Source: Bosea sp. BIWAKO-01
GTDB lineage: Bacteria > Pseudomonadota > Alphaproteobacteria > Rhizobiales > Beijerinckiaceae
Direction of reading: 5' to 3'
Length of the DNA stretch: 64,000 bases
Assembly: GCF_001748145.1 (NCBI RefSeq)
Contig: NZ_BCQA01000001.1
Coordinates: 6,598,501-6,662,500 of the forward strand
Position numbers and translations under genes: made by a program. Positions 46,352-55,139 of the stretch are shown one piece after another; the stretch's first letter is position 1, and every line of letters begins with the position of its first letter. The notes beneath the pieces were generated by a model. That model saw only the letters and a program-made list of their open reading frames with translations, was not told the DNA's origin and ran no database searches.

Positions 46352-46990
46352 ATGGCACAGATCGCGAATGATGCGCGCTTTTGGGACCGGACCGCGCGGA
46401 AATACGCCGCGGGTCCGATCGCCGACATGGCGGGCTATGAGCGCACAGTGGAGCGCACGCGGCAGCATCTCAAGGCCGACGATACGGTGCTCGAATTCGG
46501 TTGCGGCACCGGCACCACCGCGCTGAGACTCGCGCCCTCCGTTAGGCGCATCGTGGCGACCGATATCTCAGGCGAGATGATCGCGATCGCCCGGGGCAAG
46601 GCCGAGGCCGCAGGGATCGGCAATGTCGCGTTCGAGGTTGCGACACTGGCTGCGATTTCGGAGCCCGACGCGACATTCGACGTCGCGCTGGGGTTCAATG
46701 TCCTGCATCTGATCGCGGCGCGGGGGGAGACCCTGGCCGGCCTCCATAGGCTGCTGAAGCCTGGTGGGATCTTCATCTCCAAGACGCCATGCCTCAAGGA
46801 GATGAACCCGCTCCTGCGCCTCGTCGTGCCGCTGATGCAGCGCATCGGCAAGGCGCCCTATGTCAGTTTCCTCAGCACGGAGGATCTCGAGCGCGAGATC
46901 GCGGCCGCGGGGTTCGAGATGATCGGGCGCGAGCGCCACGCCTCGCGCGGCCGGGACGCCCGGCCCTTCCTCGTGGCACGGAAGCGCTGA
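46352..46990 (+). CDS. Class I SAM-dependent methyltransferase
   Basis: A 212-residue methyltransferase. Motif I is VLEFGCGTGTTAL, motif II IVATDISGEMIAIARGKA, post-motif FDVALGFNVLHLI and LLKPGGIFISKTPCL. The N-terminus FWDRTARKYAAGPIADMAGY suggests a ubiquinone/menaquinone methylase-like or UbiE-like member; the substrate is unknown. It lies 85 bases after the metallophosphoesterase in the same direction and may be unrelated to the importer. Confidence 0.85.
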   Translation: MAQIANDARFWDRTARKYAAGPIADMAGYERTVERTRQHLKADDTVLEFGCGTGTTALRLAPSVRRIVATDISGEMIAIARGKAEAAGIGNVAFEVATLAAISEPDATFDVALGFNVLHLIAARGETLAGLHRLLKPGGIFISKTPCLKEMNPLLRLVVPLMQRIGKAPYVSFLSTEDLEREIAAAGFEMIGRERHASRGRDARPFLVARKR

Positions 46991-47106
46991 GATCAGCCGG
47001 GGAAACGCTGCGATCGGCGGGTGGAAAGCGCCGGCATGATCCCACGCGACTCTGCCGCCCTCCCCTAGGCCGCGCCGACAATAAAACTTCTGCCCGCCCT
47101 CATGAT

Positions 47107-47121
47107 CGGAGAGGATCTCCG
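47107..47121. promoter_or_regulatory. Inverted repeat CGGAGA-GGA-TCTCCG upstream of the second Dpp-type operon
   Basis: A perfect six-base inverted repeat with a three-base spacer, about 95 bases before the binding-protein start. Could be an operator or a short hairpin. No regulator gene is adjacent. Confidence 0.3.
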
Positions 47122-47214
47122 TCGATATCGCCGTGCATTTGAAGACCTTTTCCGGATAGCGCAGGCTATTTTGGCGCCAATCCCGATAGTCTCGAAGGCA
47201 AAGGCGTCGTTTCC

Positions 47215-48735
47215 ATGAGTCTGTTCGCTTTGATCCGCTGGCCGGTTCTGGCCATGTCGGCAGCGCTGATCTTTGCAGGCCCTCAAAAGATAGCGGCGGC
47301 CGAGACGCTGACCATCGCGCAAGGAAACGACATCCTTTCGCTCGATCCGGCCAATCACGGCAATAACAGCACCGAGTCGGCGCTGGTGAATATCTACGAT
47401 TACCTGGTCGACAAAGATTTCAGCCAGGGGCAACTGCGCTTCACCCCGCGCCTCGCCCTCTCCTGGAGCAGCGACGACAATATCCATTGGACGCTAAAGC
47501 TGCGCGACGACGTCTACTGGCACAATGGCGACAAATTCACCGCGCAGGACGTCAAGTTCACGATCGAGCGGTCGCAGCAGGACAAGAAGCTGATCAGTTC
47601 CGGCAAGTTCCGCCGGATCAAGGCGGTCGAGGCTCCCGACGACACCACGCTGCGGATCGAAACTGACGGGCCCGATACGCTGCTGCTGCACGCCTTCGTC
47701 GGCAACGGCGCCGGCATCCTGCCCAAGGCAGCGTTCGAGAAGGCGGGCAAGGACGAGTTCTTCAAGCAGCCGGTCGGCACCGGACCTTACGTCTTCAAGC
47801 AATGGGTCAAATCCGACCGCGTCGTCCTGGCGAAGAACCCGCGCTGGTGGGGCGGCACGCCGAAATGGGATGGCGTCGTCATCCGCTCGATCCCCGAAAC
47901 CACGACGCGGGTCGCCGAGCTCCTGACCGGCGGCGTCGATATCGCCGTGAACGTCCCGCCGGAGGACATCGCGCGCCTGAACGACAACAAGGGCACGCGC
48001 GCCATCACCTTCGACATCGCGCGCAACCTCGCCTTGCATGTCCGCACCGGCAAGGACCGCGTCACGGGCGATCCGCGCGTCCGCGAGGCGATCGACCTCG
48101 CCATCGACCGCAATGCCATCGTGCAGCAGGTGCTGGAAGGGCATGGCGGGGCGACGCGCGGCTTCTTCCCGCCGGCGATCCCGGGCTTTGCCCCTGAGCT
48201 GAGCCGCGACATCCGCTTCGATCCGGAGCGCGCGAAGGCGCTGCTGCGCGAGGCGGGCTACAGCGACCGCAAGCGTCCCGCCATCAAGATCAGCACGCCG
48301 AGCGGCCGCTATGTGAAGGATCGCGAGATCGTCGAGGCGGTCGCCGGTTATCTCGAGGATGCCGGTTTCCGGGCGCAGGTCGAAGTGCTCGACTGGACCG
48401 TCTACAACAACAAGGTCGTCGGCGACGGTTTTGGCGAGCTCTATCTCTGGGGCATGGGCTCCTACACCGATGCCTCGACCCTCTTCGTCGATAATTTCAA
48501 GCGTCACTACGACTGGTCGGACGAGAGCTTCGAGAAACTCGCCGCCTCGGTTCGCCAGGCGAAGAGCGAGACCGACCGCATCGCCATCTCGCAGCAAGGC
48601 CAGCAGATCGTCGCCGAACAGCGCGTCCGCATCGGTCTGCTCTTCCCGCAATCGATCTACGGCGTGAGCGATCGCATCGTCTACAAGGGGCGCTTCGACG
48701 AAATGATCGCAGCCGAGGACGTCTCGCGCCCATGA
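47215..48735 (+). CDS. Extracellular substrate-binding protein of a second Dpp-type importer
   Basis: A 506-residue family 5 binding protein with a signal peptide (VLAMSAALIFAGPQKIAAAE). Features: TIAQGNDILSLDPANHG, LKLRDDVYWHNGDKFTAQDV, VGTGPYVFKQWVKSDRVVLA, VREAIDLAIDRNAIVQQVLE. Its gene overlaps the permease start by four bases. The genes that follow (flavin monooxygenase, acetyltransferase, cysteine synthase) suggest a sulfur-containing peptide or thioether as cargo; this is inference from context. Confidence 0.9.
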   Translation: MSLFALIRWPVLAMSAALIFAGPQKIAAAETLTIAQGNDILSLDPANHGNNSTESALVNIYDYLVDKDFSQGQLRFTPRLALSWSSDDNIHWTLKLRDDVYWHNGDKFTAQDVKFTIERSQQDKKLISSGKFRRIKAVEAPDDTTLRIETDGPDTLLLHAFVGNGAGILPKAAFEKAGKDEFFKQPVGTGPYVFKQWVKSDRVVLAKNPRWWGGTPKWDGVVIRSIPETTTRVAELLTGGVDIAVNVPPEDIARLNDNKGTRAITFDIARNLALHVRTGKDRVTGDPRVREAIDLAIDRNAIVQQVLEGHGGATRGFFPPAIPGFAPELSRDIRFDPERAKALLREAGYSDRKRPAIKISTPSGRYVKDREIVEAVAGYLEDAGFRAQVEVLDWTVYNNKVVGDGFGELYLWGMGSYTDASTLFVDNFKRHYDWSDESFEKLAASVRQAKSETDRIAISQQGQQIVAEQRVRIGLLFPQSIYGVSDRIVYKGRFDEMIAAEDVSRP

Positions 48736-49649
48736 GCGGACGCTCTCCCCTCAAGGCGCTGCTACAATTCGTACCGGTGCTCTACATCGTCTCGCTGATC
48801 GTCTTCATGCTGGTCTATCTGACGGGGGACCCTTCGGCGCTGCTGATCCCGGAGGATGCGAGCGAAGAAGACCGCCTCGTGCTGGTCGCCGCATGGGGGC
48901 TCGATCGGCCCTGGTATGTCCAATATCTCCGCTACATGGGCAATATCCTGACTGGGGATTTCGGCGTTTCCTATCGCTACGGCACGGACGCCCTGCCGGT
49001 CGTGCTCGAACGCATCCCTGCAACCCTGACACTGACGGCGGGCGGCCTCATTGTTGCGATCCTCATCGCCCTGCCGACCGGCATCTTTGCTGCGCTCCGG
49101 CGCAACAGCATGCCGGATTTCGCGATCTCCGCCGTGACGATCCTGGGCAAGGCGATGCCGAATTTCTGGGTCGGCATCATGCTGATCCTCGTCTTCGGCG
49201 TTTGGCTCCGGCTGGTTCCGGTCTCCGGCAGCGGCAGCTTCGCGCATCTGATCCTGCCTGCGCTAACGCTGGGTACCGGCTTTGCCGCGGAGCTGACCAA
49301 ACTGATCCGGTCCAGCCTGCTGGAGGTCATGGGTCAGGACTATATCCGGACCGCCCGGGCCAAGGGCGTGCCGGAGATCCTCGTCATCCTCCGCCACGGC
49401 CTGCGCAACGCGCTCATCCCGGCACTGACCATGACATCGCTCCATGCCATCGCGCTGCTCGGCGGGGCGCTGGTCACGGAAACCGTGTTCTCCTGGCCGG
49501 GGCTCGGCCAGCTCGTCGTGCAGGCGGTCTACACCAAGGACATGGCGGTCATTCAGATCGCGGTGTTCGTCATCACCATCATGGCTCTGACGATCAACCT
49601 GACGACGGACGCCCTCTACCGGCTGATCGACCCGCGCCTGCGGCATTGA
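48732..49649 (+). CDS. Dpp/Opp-type ABC transporter permease (DppB-like), second importer
   Basis: A 305-residue permease. GDFGVSYRYGTDALPVVLER, TILGKAMPNFWVGIMLILVF, YIRTARAKGVPEILVILRHG and GGALVTETVFSWPGLGQLVV fit the DppB pattern. ATGA overlap with the binding-protein stop shows coupling. No cognate ATPase pair follows the DppC gene; the importer must borrow one. Confidence 0.9.
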   Translation: MSGRSPLKALLQFVPVLYIVSLIVFMLVYLTGDPSALLIPEDASEEDRLVLVAAWGLDRPWYVQYLRYMGNILTGDFGVSYRYGTDALPVVLERIPATLTLTAGGLIVAILIALPTGIFAALRRNSMPDFAISAVTILGKAMPNFWVGIMLILVFGVWLRLVPVSGSGSFAHLILPALTLGTGFAAELTKLIRSSLLEVMGQDYIRTARAKGVPEILVILRHGLRNALIPALTMTSLHAIALLGGALVTETVFSWPGLGQLVVQAVYTKDMAVIQIAVFVITIMALTINLTTDALYRLIDPRLRH

Positions 49650-49659
49650 TCGCCCTCAC

Positions 49660-50550
49660 GTGAAAACCATGCAGATATCCCTCCCGCTCCCCCGTATCCC
49701 GCGCCTGCCACGCCTGCTGCGCTCGCTATTGTCGAACAAGGCGGGCCTTGCCGGCCTTGCCATCGTCGCGGTCATCGCCGTGACGGCGCTGATGGCCGAT
49801 CAACTGGCGCCGCTCGACCCGCTGCGGCGCAACCTTTCGCTGAAGCTGCTCCCGCCGGCCTGGCTCGAGGGCGGCAATCCGCGCCATCTGCTGGGAACCG
49901 ACAGCCAGGGGCGCGACCTGCTCAGCCGCATCATCTTCGGCGCGCGCACCTCGCTGACGGTCGGCCTTGCCGCCGTCGCCCTCTCCAGCCTGATCGGCCT
50001 ATCGCTCGGCCTGCTCGCCGGCATGGCAGGCGGCAGGGTCGATGCGCTGATCATGCGTGTGATCGACGCGATGCTGGCGATCCCGACGATGCTGTTCATG
50101 CTTGTCGTCGCCCTCGTAGCGGGAACCGGGCTCGTCCCGCTCGTCGTCGTCATCGCCGCGACCAACTGGGTCGGCTGTGCCCGGATCGTCAGGGCCGACG
50201 TCCTGGGCGTGAAGGAAATGGACTATATCGCGGCCGCGCGGTCGATCGGCGCGCGCCCGCTCGGACTGATCCTGCGGCACATCCTGCCCAATATCCTGTC
50301 CTCCTTCGTCGTCGTCTCGACCATGAATGTCGGCACCGTCATCCTGGCGGAATCCTCCCTCAGCTTCCTCGGCTTCGGCATCCAGCCGCCCGAGATCTCC
50401 TGGGGGCAGATGTTGAGCGAGGGACGCCAGTACCTGGCGACCAGCTGGTGGGTTGCGACCTTTCCCGGCATCGCGATCACGCTGACCGTGCTCGGCGTCA
50501 TCCTGCTCGGCGACTGGCTGCGCGACCATCTCGACCCGCGCCTCGATTGA
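49660..50550 (+). CDS. Dpp/Opp-type ABC transporter permease (DppC-like), second importer
   Basis: A 296-residue permease: HLLGTDSQGRDLLSRIIFGA, YIAAARSIGARPLGLILRHI (EAA loop), AESSLSFLGFGIQPPEISWG and LGDWLRDHLDPRLD. The start is either GTG 49660 or ATG 49669, three codons later; neither has a strong ribosome site, consistent with coupling to the gene before it. A flavin monooxygenase gene follows after 38 bases. Confidence 0.88.
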   Translation: MKTMQISLPLPRIPRLPRLLRSLLSNKAGLAGLAIVAVIAVTALMADQLAPLDPLRRNLSLKLLPPAWLEGGNPRHLLGTDSQGRDLLSRIIFGARTSLTVGLAAVALSSLIGLSLGLLAGMAGGRVDALIMRVIDAMLAIPTMLFMLVVALVAGTGLVPLVVVIAATNWVGCARIVRADVLGVKEMDYIAAARSIGARPLGLILRHILPNILSSFVVVSTMNVGTVILAESSLSFLGFGIQPPEISWGQMLSEGRQYLATSWWVATFPGIAITLTVLGVILLGDWLRDHLDPRLD

Positions 50551-50588
50551 GCACCGCCCCTCTCCATTCACTTCGCTTTGAGAAGACC

Positions 50589-51923
50589 ATGACGATCGCC
50601 GACCAGACCGCTCGCAAGCCCCGCAGGCTCCATCTCGGCCTGTTCCACCAGCCGATCGGCCGGCATCCGGCAGCGTGGCGGCAAGACACCGCGCAGGGCC
50701 ATCCCGAGGATATCGACTGGGCGATCCGGATCGCCCGCAAGGCCGAGGAAGGACTGTTCGACATGTTCTTCGTCGCCGACAACCTCGCTGGCCCGGAGCC
50801 TGGCGCACAGGGCAAGGCCGGCGGGCTCGAGCCCCTGACCCTTCTCTCGGCGCTCGCCGTCGCGACCTCGAAGATCGGTCTCGTCGGCACGATCTCGACC
50901 AGCTTCGCCGAGCCCTACAACGTGGCCCGGCAGCTCGCTTCGCTCGACCATATCAGCCATGGCCGCGCCGGCTGGAACGTCGTCACCACCCAATCGGACC
51001 GGGCCGCCGAGAATTTCAACCTCGCCGCCCTGCCCGATCACGCCGCCCGCTATGAGCGCGCCCGGGAATTCGTGCAGGTCGTGCGCGGCCTGTGGGACAG
51101 CTGGGCCAATGATGCCCTCGTCATGAACAGGCAATCCGGCGCGTTCCTCGATACGCAGCGGGTGCGCCTGCTGGAGCACAAGGGCGAGCATTTTTCGGTG
51201 CGCGGTCCGCTCAACATCTCGCGGCCGCCGCAGGGTCATCCGGTCATCGTGCAAGCCGGCTCCTCGCGCGACGGCATCGCGCTCGCGGCGGCGGAGGCGG
51301 ATCTCGCCTTCACGGCGCAGGACACGATCGCCGATTCCCACGTCTATCGCGACGCGCTGAGCGAGGCGGCGAGAGCCGCCGGGCGCAAGGCGCCACGCCT
51401 GCCGATCCTGCCCGGAATCATGCCGATCGTCGGGCGCACCGATGCCGAGGCACGCGAGAAATTCGCGGCGATGCAGGAGCATACCGACATCGCCGCCGGC
51501 ATCCGCCAGTTGTCGGGGCGCTGGGGCTATGACCTGTCCGTCCATCCACTCGACGGGCCGGTGCCCGAGCCGGGCGAACGCATCCATGGCGAGAGCCGGG
51601 TGCGCCTGCTGCTGAACAAGGCACGCGCCGAGAATTACACGCTGCGCGAACTCGCGGCGCTCGCGATCGCATCCCATGGCCATCGCATCATCATCGGCTC
51701 ACCCCAGACGATCGCCGACGACCTGCAATTCTGGTTCGAACAGGGCGCTGCCGACGGGTTCAACCTGATCCCGGCATCGATGCCCGACGGGATCGACGAT
51801 TTCGTCGATCGGGTGATCCCGATCCTGCAGGAACGGGGATTGTTCCGCCGACATTACGAGGAAACCAGCCTGCGCGAGCGCTTTGGCCTCGGCATCCCGC
51901 GGCTCGCCGCATTCGCCAACTGA
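50589..51923 (+). CDS. Flavin-dependent LLM-class monooxygenase (NtaA/SnaA/DszA group)
   Basis: A 444-residue bacterial luciferase-like enzyme. It begins KPRRLHLGLFHQPIGRHPAA, then FDMFFVADNLAG, GTISTSFAEPYNVARQLASL, GRAGWNVVTT and QAGSSRDGIALAAAEADLAF, the signature of the NtaA/SnaA/DszA/SoxA subgroup. These use FMNH2 from a separate reductase to break C-S or C-N bonds. ATG 50589 is chosen because the family begins there. It sits between the importer and the acetyltransferase/cysteine synthase genes, so thioether or sulfonate cleavage is likely. Confidence 0.9.
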   Translation: MTIADQTARKPRRLHLGLFHQPIGRHPAAWRQDTAQGHPEDIDWAIRIARKAEEGLFDMFFVADNLAGPEPGAQGKAGGLEPLTLLSALAVATSKIGLVGTISTSFAEPYNVARQLASLDHISHGRAGWNVVTTQSDRAAENFNLAALPDHAARYERAREFVQVVRGLWDSWANDALVMNRQSGAFLDTQRVRLLEHKGEHFSVRGPLNISRPPQGHPVIVQAGSSRDGIALAAAEADLAFTAQDTIADSHVYRDALSEAARAAGRKAPRLPILPGIMPIVGRTDAEAREKFAAMQEHTDIAAGIRQLSGRWGYDLSVHPLDGPVPEPGERIHGESRVRLLLNKARAENYTLRELAALAIASHGHRIIIGSPQTIADDLQFWFEQGAADGFNLIPASMPDGIDDFVDRVIPILQERGLFRRHYEETSLRERFGLGIPRLAAFAN

Positions 51924-52095
51924 GCGATCGGCGATGACGGTGGCGGCCGATCTGAGATGGGGTGCGCAAAGCACCACGGATTGGGGCCTGCGGGCCCTGC
52001 GCACGGTCGGAGCCGGGGGCGCTGATCGGTGAGACGGATAAATTCCTTCCGTCTCGCCAGCCCATTTTGGAAATATAGATTTCACAACGACACTC

Positions 52096-52113
52096 AGTAT
52101 AGCGAAATATACT
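52096..52113. promoter_or_regulatory. Inverted repeat AGTATA-GCGAAA-TATACT upstream of the acetyltransferase
   Basis: A perfect 6-6-6 inverted repeat inside an AT-rich island (about 52060-52140) in the 282-base gap after the monooxygenase. Its form could suit a LysR-type or TetR-type binder. The gap otherwise shows no gene. Confidence 0.4.
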
Positions 52114-52205
52114 TATTATCTTTGAAGTATTGATTGCACGACCTGTTCAGATACGAATGCGATGGGCGCTTATTCCCGCTCAACGACAAATTCCGGAACC
52201 GTGCC

Positions 52206-52847
52206 ATGACTGACCTGATCGTGCGATCGTCTCCCTTTGATGGGAAAGCAGAGGTTTTGATCGAAGGGCTTGTTGCCGAGTACGACGGCCGATACGGGGC
52301 CAATAGCAGGCCAGGCGGCGCGCGCTCCGAGATCCTGCGCTACCCGGCAGAGGTCTTCGCCCCGCCCTTGGGAGATTTCCTGCTCCTGCGGCGCGGCGAC
52401 GAGACCATCGCGGGCGGCGCCTTCATGAGCCATGACGACGAAACAACCGAGCTCAAGCGCATCTGGACGCGAGACGACCTGCGGCGGCAGGGGCTGGCAC
52501 GGCAGATCGTGCTCGCGCTCGAAGAGGCGGCGGCCGAGCTCGGCTACACCCGAGCCTATCTCACCACCGGGTTCCGGCAGCCGGAGGCGACGAGCCTCTA
52601 TCTCTCGCTCGGCTATCGGCCGCTCTTCGACACGACAGTCGACCCGACGCTCTATCGCTCCCTGCCTTTTGAAAAACATATCGGGGCGAAGGCCGGCACG
52701 GCGGGCAGCAGAGCAATCTATCCGCCGGCCGCATCGCTCGAGGAAGCGACGGCCCGCGTCGCCATCGTCAAGGCCGAGCAGGAAGCCAGGATTGCGGCCC
52801 GCCTGGCGACCCATCGCGCGGCGACGGCACAGGTGGCAGCGGCCTGA
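52206..52847 (+). CDS. GNAT family N-acetyltransferase
   Basis: A 213-residue protein. The acetyl-CoA motif A is RRQGLARQIVLALEEAAAEL, preceded by ELKRIWTRDDLR and followed by TGFRQPEATSLYLSLGYRPL. The C-terminal 40 residues (ASLEEATARVAIVKAEQEAR) form an Ala/Glu-rich helix. In Bacillus a comparable acetyltransferase (SnaA) N-acetylates S-alkyl cysteines so that a luciferase-like monooxygenase can release sulfur; the same pairing is seen here. ATG 52206 begins the domain; an upstream ATG at 52134 adds 24 residues within the AT-rich island. Confidence 0.85.
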   Translation: MTDLIVRSSPFDGKAEVLIEGLVAEYDGRYGANSRPGGARSEILRYPAEVFAPPLGDFLLLRRGDETIAGGAFMSHDDETTELKRIWTRDDLRRQGLARQIVLALEEAAAELGYTRAYLTTGFRQPEATSLYLSLGYRPLFDTTVDPTLYRSLPFEKHIGAKAGTAGSRAIYPPAASLEEATARVAIVKAEQEARIAARLATHRAATAQVAAA

Positions 52848-52994
52848 GCGGCGCAGAGCCGCAGTCTCGCCGGCAGCCTGACTCCACACGCGGCAGCCCC
52901 GCCGATCAGGGCCAAGCGTCTGCCCGACATAGGTGACCGGCCATCGCGCCGGTCTTCGGTGGCATGCGCCACCTCTCCTCAGAGCGAGAGCATC

Positions 52995-54011
52995 ATGGGA
53001 ACGCAGAACAACCACTTTGCGGCGCTGGTCGGCAACACGCCGCTGCTGGAACTGCGCCGCTTTGCGGACAGGCTAGAGGTCGCCTCCCGCATCTTCGCGA
53101 AGATCGAGTATCTGAACCCGGCCGGCAGCATCAAGGACCGCACGGCCTGGGGCATCATCCGCGAGGCCGAGGAGACGGGGGCGCTGAAGCCCGGCCAGCT
53201 CATCGTCGATCTCACCAGCGGCAATACCGGCATCGGCCTCGCCGCCCTGGCAGCGGCGCGCGGCTACCGCTCGAAATTCTATCTCCGCAACACGATCAGC
53301 GAGGACAAGATCCGGTTGCTGCACCAATATGGCGCCGAAACCGTCCTGATCGACAACAGCGTATTCCTGGAAACCGGTGCCATCCACGCGATCATCGACC
53401 GCGTCCGCCGCGAGAATCCCGATGCGTATTACACCAATCAGCGGGGCAACCCGGCAAACCCTCGGGTTCATTTCGAGACGACCGGGCCGGAAATCTGGCG
53501 CGAGACCAAGGGCGAGGTCGACATCTTCGTGGCCGCGGTCGGCACCGGCGGCACGATCTCCGGCACGGGCCGCTTCCTGAAGGCGCAGAAGCCCGGCGTG
53601 AAGGTCGTCGTCGTCGAGCCCGGCGCGGCCTCGATCCCCTCGGCCGAGACGCCCTACCCGGACAGCATCGAGGGCGTCCACAAGGTGACCGATGTCGAGG
53701 CCGCCTACCTGCCCGAAAATTTCGACGCTGCCGTCGTCGACGAGGTGATCGTGACCGACACGGCGCAGGCGCGCGCGTTCGCGCAGGCCCTGGCGCAGGA
53801 GGAAGGCATCCTGGCAGGCACATCGTCGGGCGCGGTGCTGTTTGCCGCCGCGGCCCTCGGCCGGCGCCCCGAAAACGCCGGCAAGACAATCGTCGCCATC
53901 GTCGCCGATAGCGGCGAACGCTATCTCAGCCCTCCCAAGCTCGGCCCCAGCGTCGCACGGACGGAAACGGCGAGGCCGGCATCGCTCGCGGCTGTCGCCG
54001 CAGCCTGGTGA
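52995..54011 (+). CDS. Second cysteine synthase-like PLP enzyme
   Basis: A 338-residue fold-type II PLP enzyme. LVGNTPLLELRRFADRL, EYLNPAGSIKDRTAWGI with the PLP lysine, LTSGNTGIGLAALAAARGYR, AAVGTGGTISGTGRFL and AGTSSGAVLFAAAALGRRP are clear. It differs from the copy at 1-1019 in the insert and the C-terminal tail (Ala-rich LAAVAAAW). It would fix sulfide released by the monooxygenase into cysteine or act on another O-acyl amino acid. ATG 52995 starts the conserved part. Second sulfur-assimilation enzyme of this window. Confidence 0.88.
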   Translation: MGTQNNHFAALVGNTPLLELRRFADRLEVASRIFAKIEYLNPAGSIKDRTAWGIIREAEETGALKPGQLIVDLTSGNTGIGLAALAAARGYRSKFYLRNTISEDKIRLLHQYGAETVLIDNSVFLETGAIHAIIDRVRRENPDAYYTNQRGNPANPRVHFETTGPEIWRETKGEVDIFVAAVGTGGTISGTGRFLKAQKPGVKVVVVEPGAASIPSAETPYPDSIEGVHKVTDVEAAYLPENFDAAVVDEVIVTDTAQARAFAQALAQEEGILAGTSSGAVLFAAAALGRRPENAGKTIVAIVADSGERYLSPPKLGPSVARTETARPASLAAVAAAW

Positions 54012-54549
54012 GATTCGGCAGGGCGGGGTTTGGCGGATCTGATTTTCGTCACCGGACGCCTCGAACAGAAACAAATCATCGCCTCCCCGCAATCAAAACG
54101 CCTATTTTGTTTCATTGCCACAAATAATCATCTGAGCAATAATCTTGAACGTGAAGAGTATTCCTGACGTCTTCACCGCGGGATTTGCTGGAGCAGCTTG
54201 CGCCGCGTCAACAACGCTAAAAGCACCACGATCACTCGTGGGCTCCTCTCTTGCTTTGGAGACGCGAATGCCCTTCCCGTCTGAACTAACAACGGTCGGC
54301 CGGCAGAACCCCTGCCATCGAAGGTTATGATTTCGGAGATTTAGGCTGGCGCTCATCGCGGCCGCGGACAAACCGCGACAGCGGCCTTCCCGCGCATCGG
54401 CCTTTCCCGACGGGACGTGATGTTCACGCCGCCCGGACGACCTCTCCCTGGATTTAGACTTGTCTCCGATGCGCCGGCTCCCAGCGGCGCAGCGGCCGGG
54501 CGAACGCGCGAATTCCGTCTCCCCTTTCCCATCCGCAGAGCTTTAAACC
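54012..54549. other. 538-base gap with lower GC and no convincing gene
   Basis: The stretch has short AT-rich parts (about 54060-54160 and 54290-54350), and frames on both strands are short or without family character. I see no transposase, tRNA or repeat. It probably holds the promoter of the OsmC-SsuABC genes and perhaps decayed DNA. Confidence 0.4.
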
Positions 54550-55086
54550 ATGTCCGATCTCACGGAATATCTCGCCCAGAAGCGCGACGCCCTGTTGCGC
54601 CGCAAGGCCCATGCCCGCACGCCCGAGGCCCGGCCACAGCGCCTGCAAGCCCGGGCAACCGCCGAAGGGCGCAGCGGCGTCCGGCGCATCCGGATCCGCG
54701 ACTTCCAGGTCGTCAGCGACAGCCCGCCGGATTTCGCTGGCTACGATCTCGGCCCGAGCTCGCCGGAACTCCTGCTCGGCGCTTTGTCCAGCTGCCTGAC
54801 GCACACCTACCTGATCCAGGCGGCCGACCAGCAGGTCGATCTGCGGGATGTCTCGGTGGAGGTGCAGGGCCAGCTCGATCCCCGCGCCGGCACGCCCGGT
54901 TTCGAGACGACGCCGGTCTATCCGCACGACCTCTCCTACACGGTGCGGCTGACCACCGATGCGACCGATCTTGACGCACTCAACGCGGCCGTCGAGCGTT
55001 TCTGCCCGATCCTGAACCTGCTCCGGCGCGGCACGGAGGTGCGTGGAACGGTCGAACGCATCCCGGCCAGCCGCGCCGCCGCCTGA
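54550..55086 (+). CDS. OsmC family protein
   Basis: A 178-residue OsmC/Ohr-fold protein. The two redox cysteines are visible in LLGALSSCLTHTYLIQA and ERFCPILNLL. The family reduces organic peroxides or similar thiol-reactive compounds. The N-terminal 40 residues are basic and charged. It sits at the head of an SsuABC-type sulfonate importer and downstream of a sulfur-assimilation enzyme, where OsmC proteins are often found in alphaproteobacteria. The exact substrate is open. Confidence 0.88.
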   Translation: MSDLTEYLAQKRDALLRRKAHARTPEARPQRLQARATAEGRSGVRRIRIRDFQVVSDSPPDFAGYDLGPSSPELLLGALSSCLTHTYLIQAADQQVDLRDVSVEVQGQLDPRAGTPGFETTPVYPHDLSYTVRLTTDATDLDALNAAVERFCPILNLLRRGTEVRGTVERIPASRAAA

Positions 55087-55139
55087 TTTTTCCAAAGCCC
55101 TGAATAGAGGCCGCTCAGAGCAGCGGCAAAGGAGCGAAG

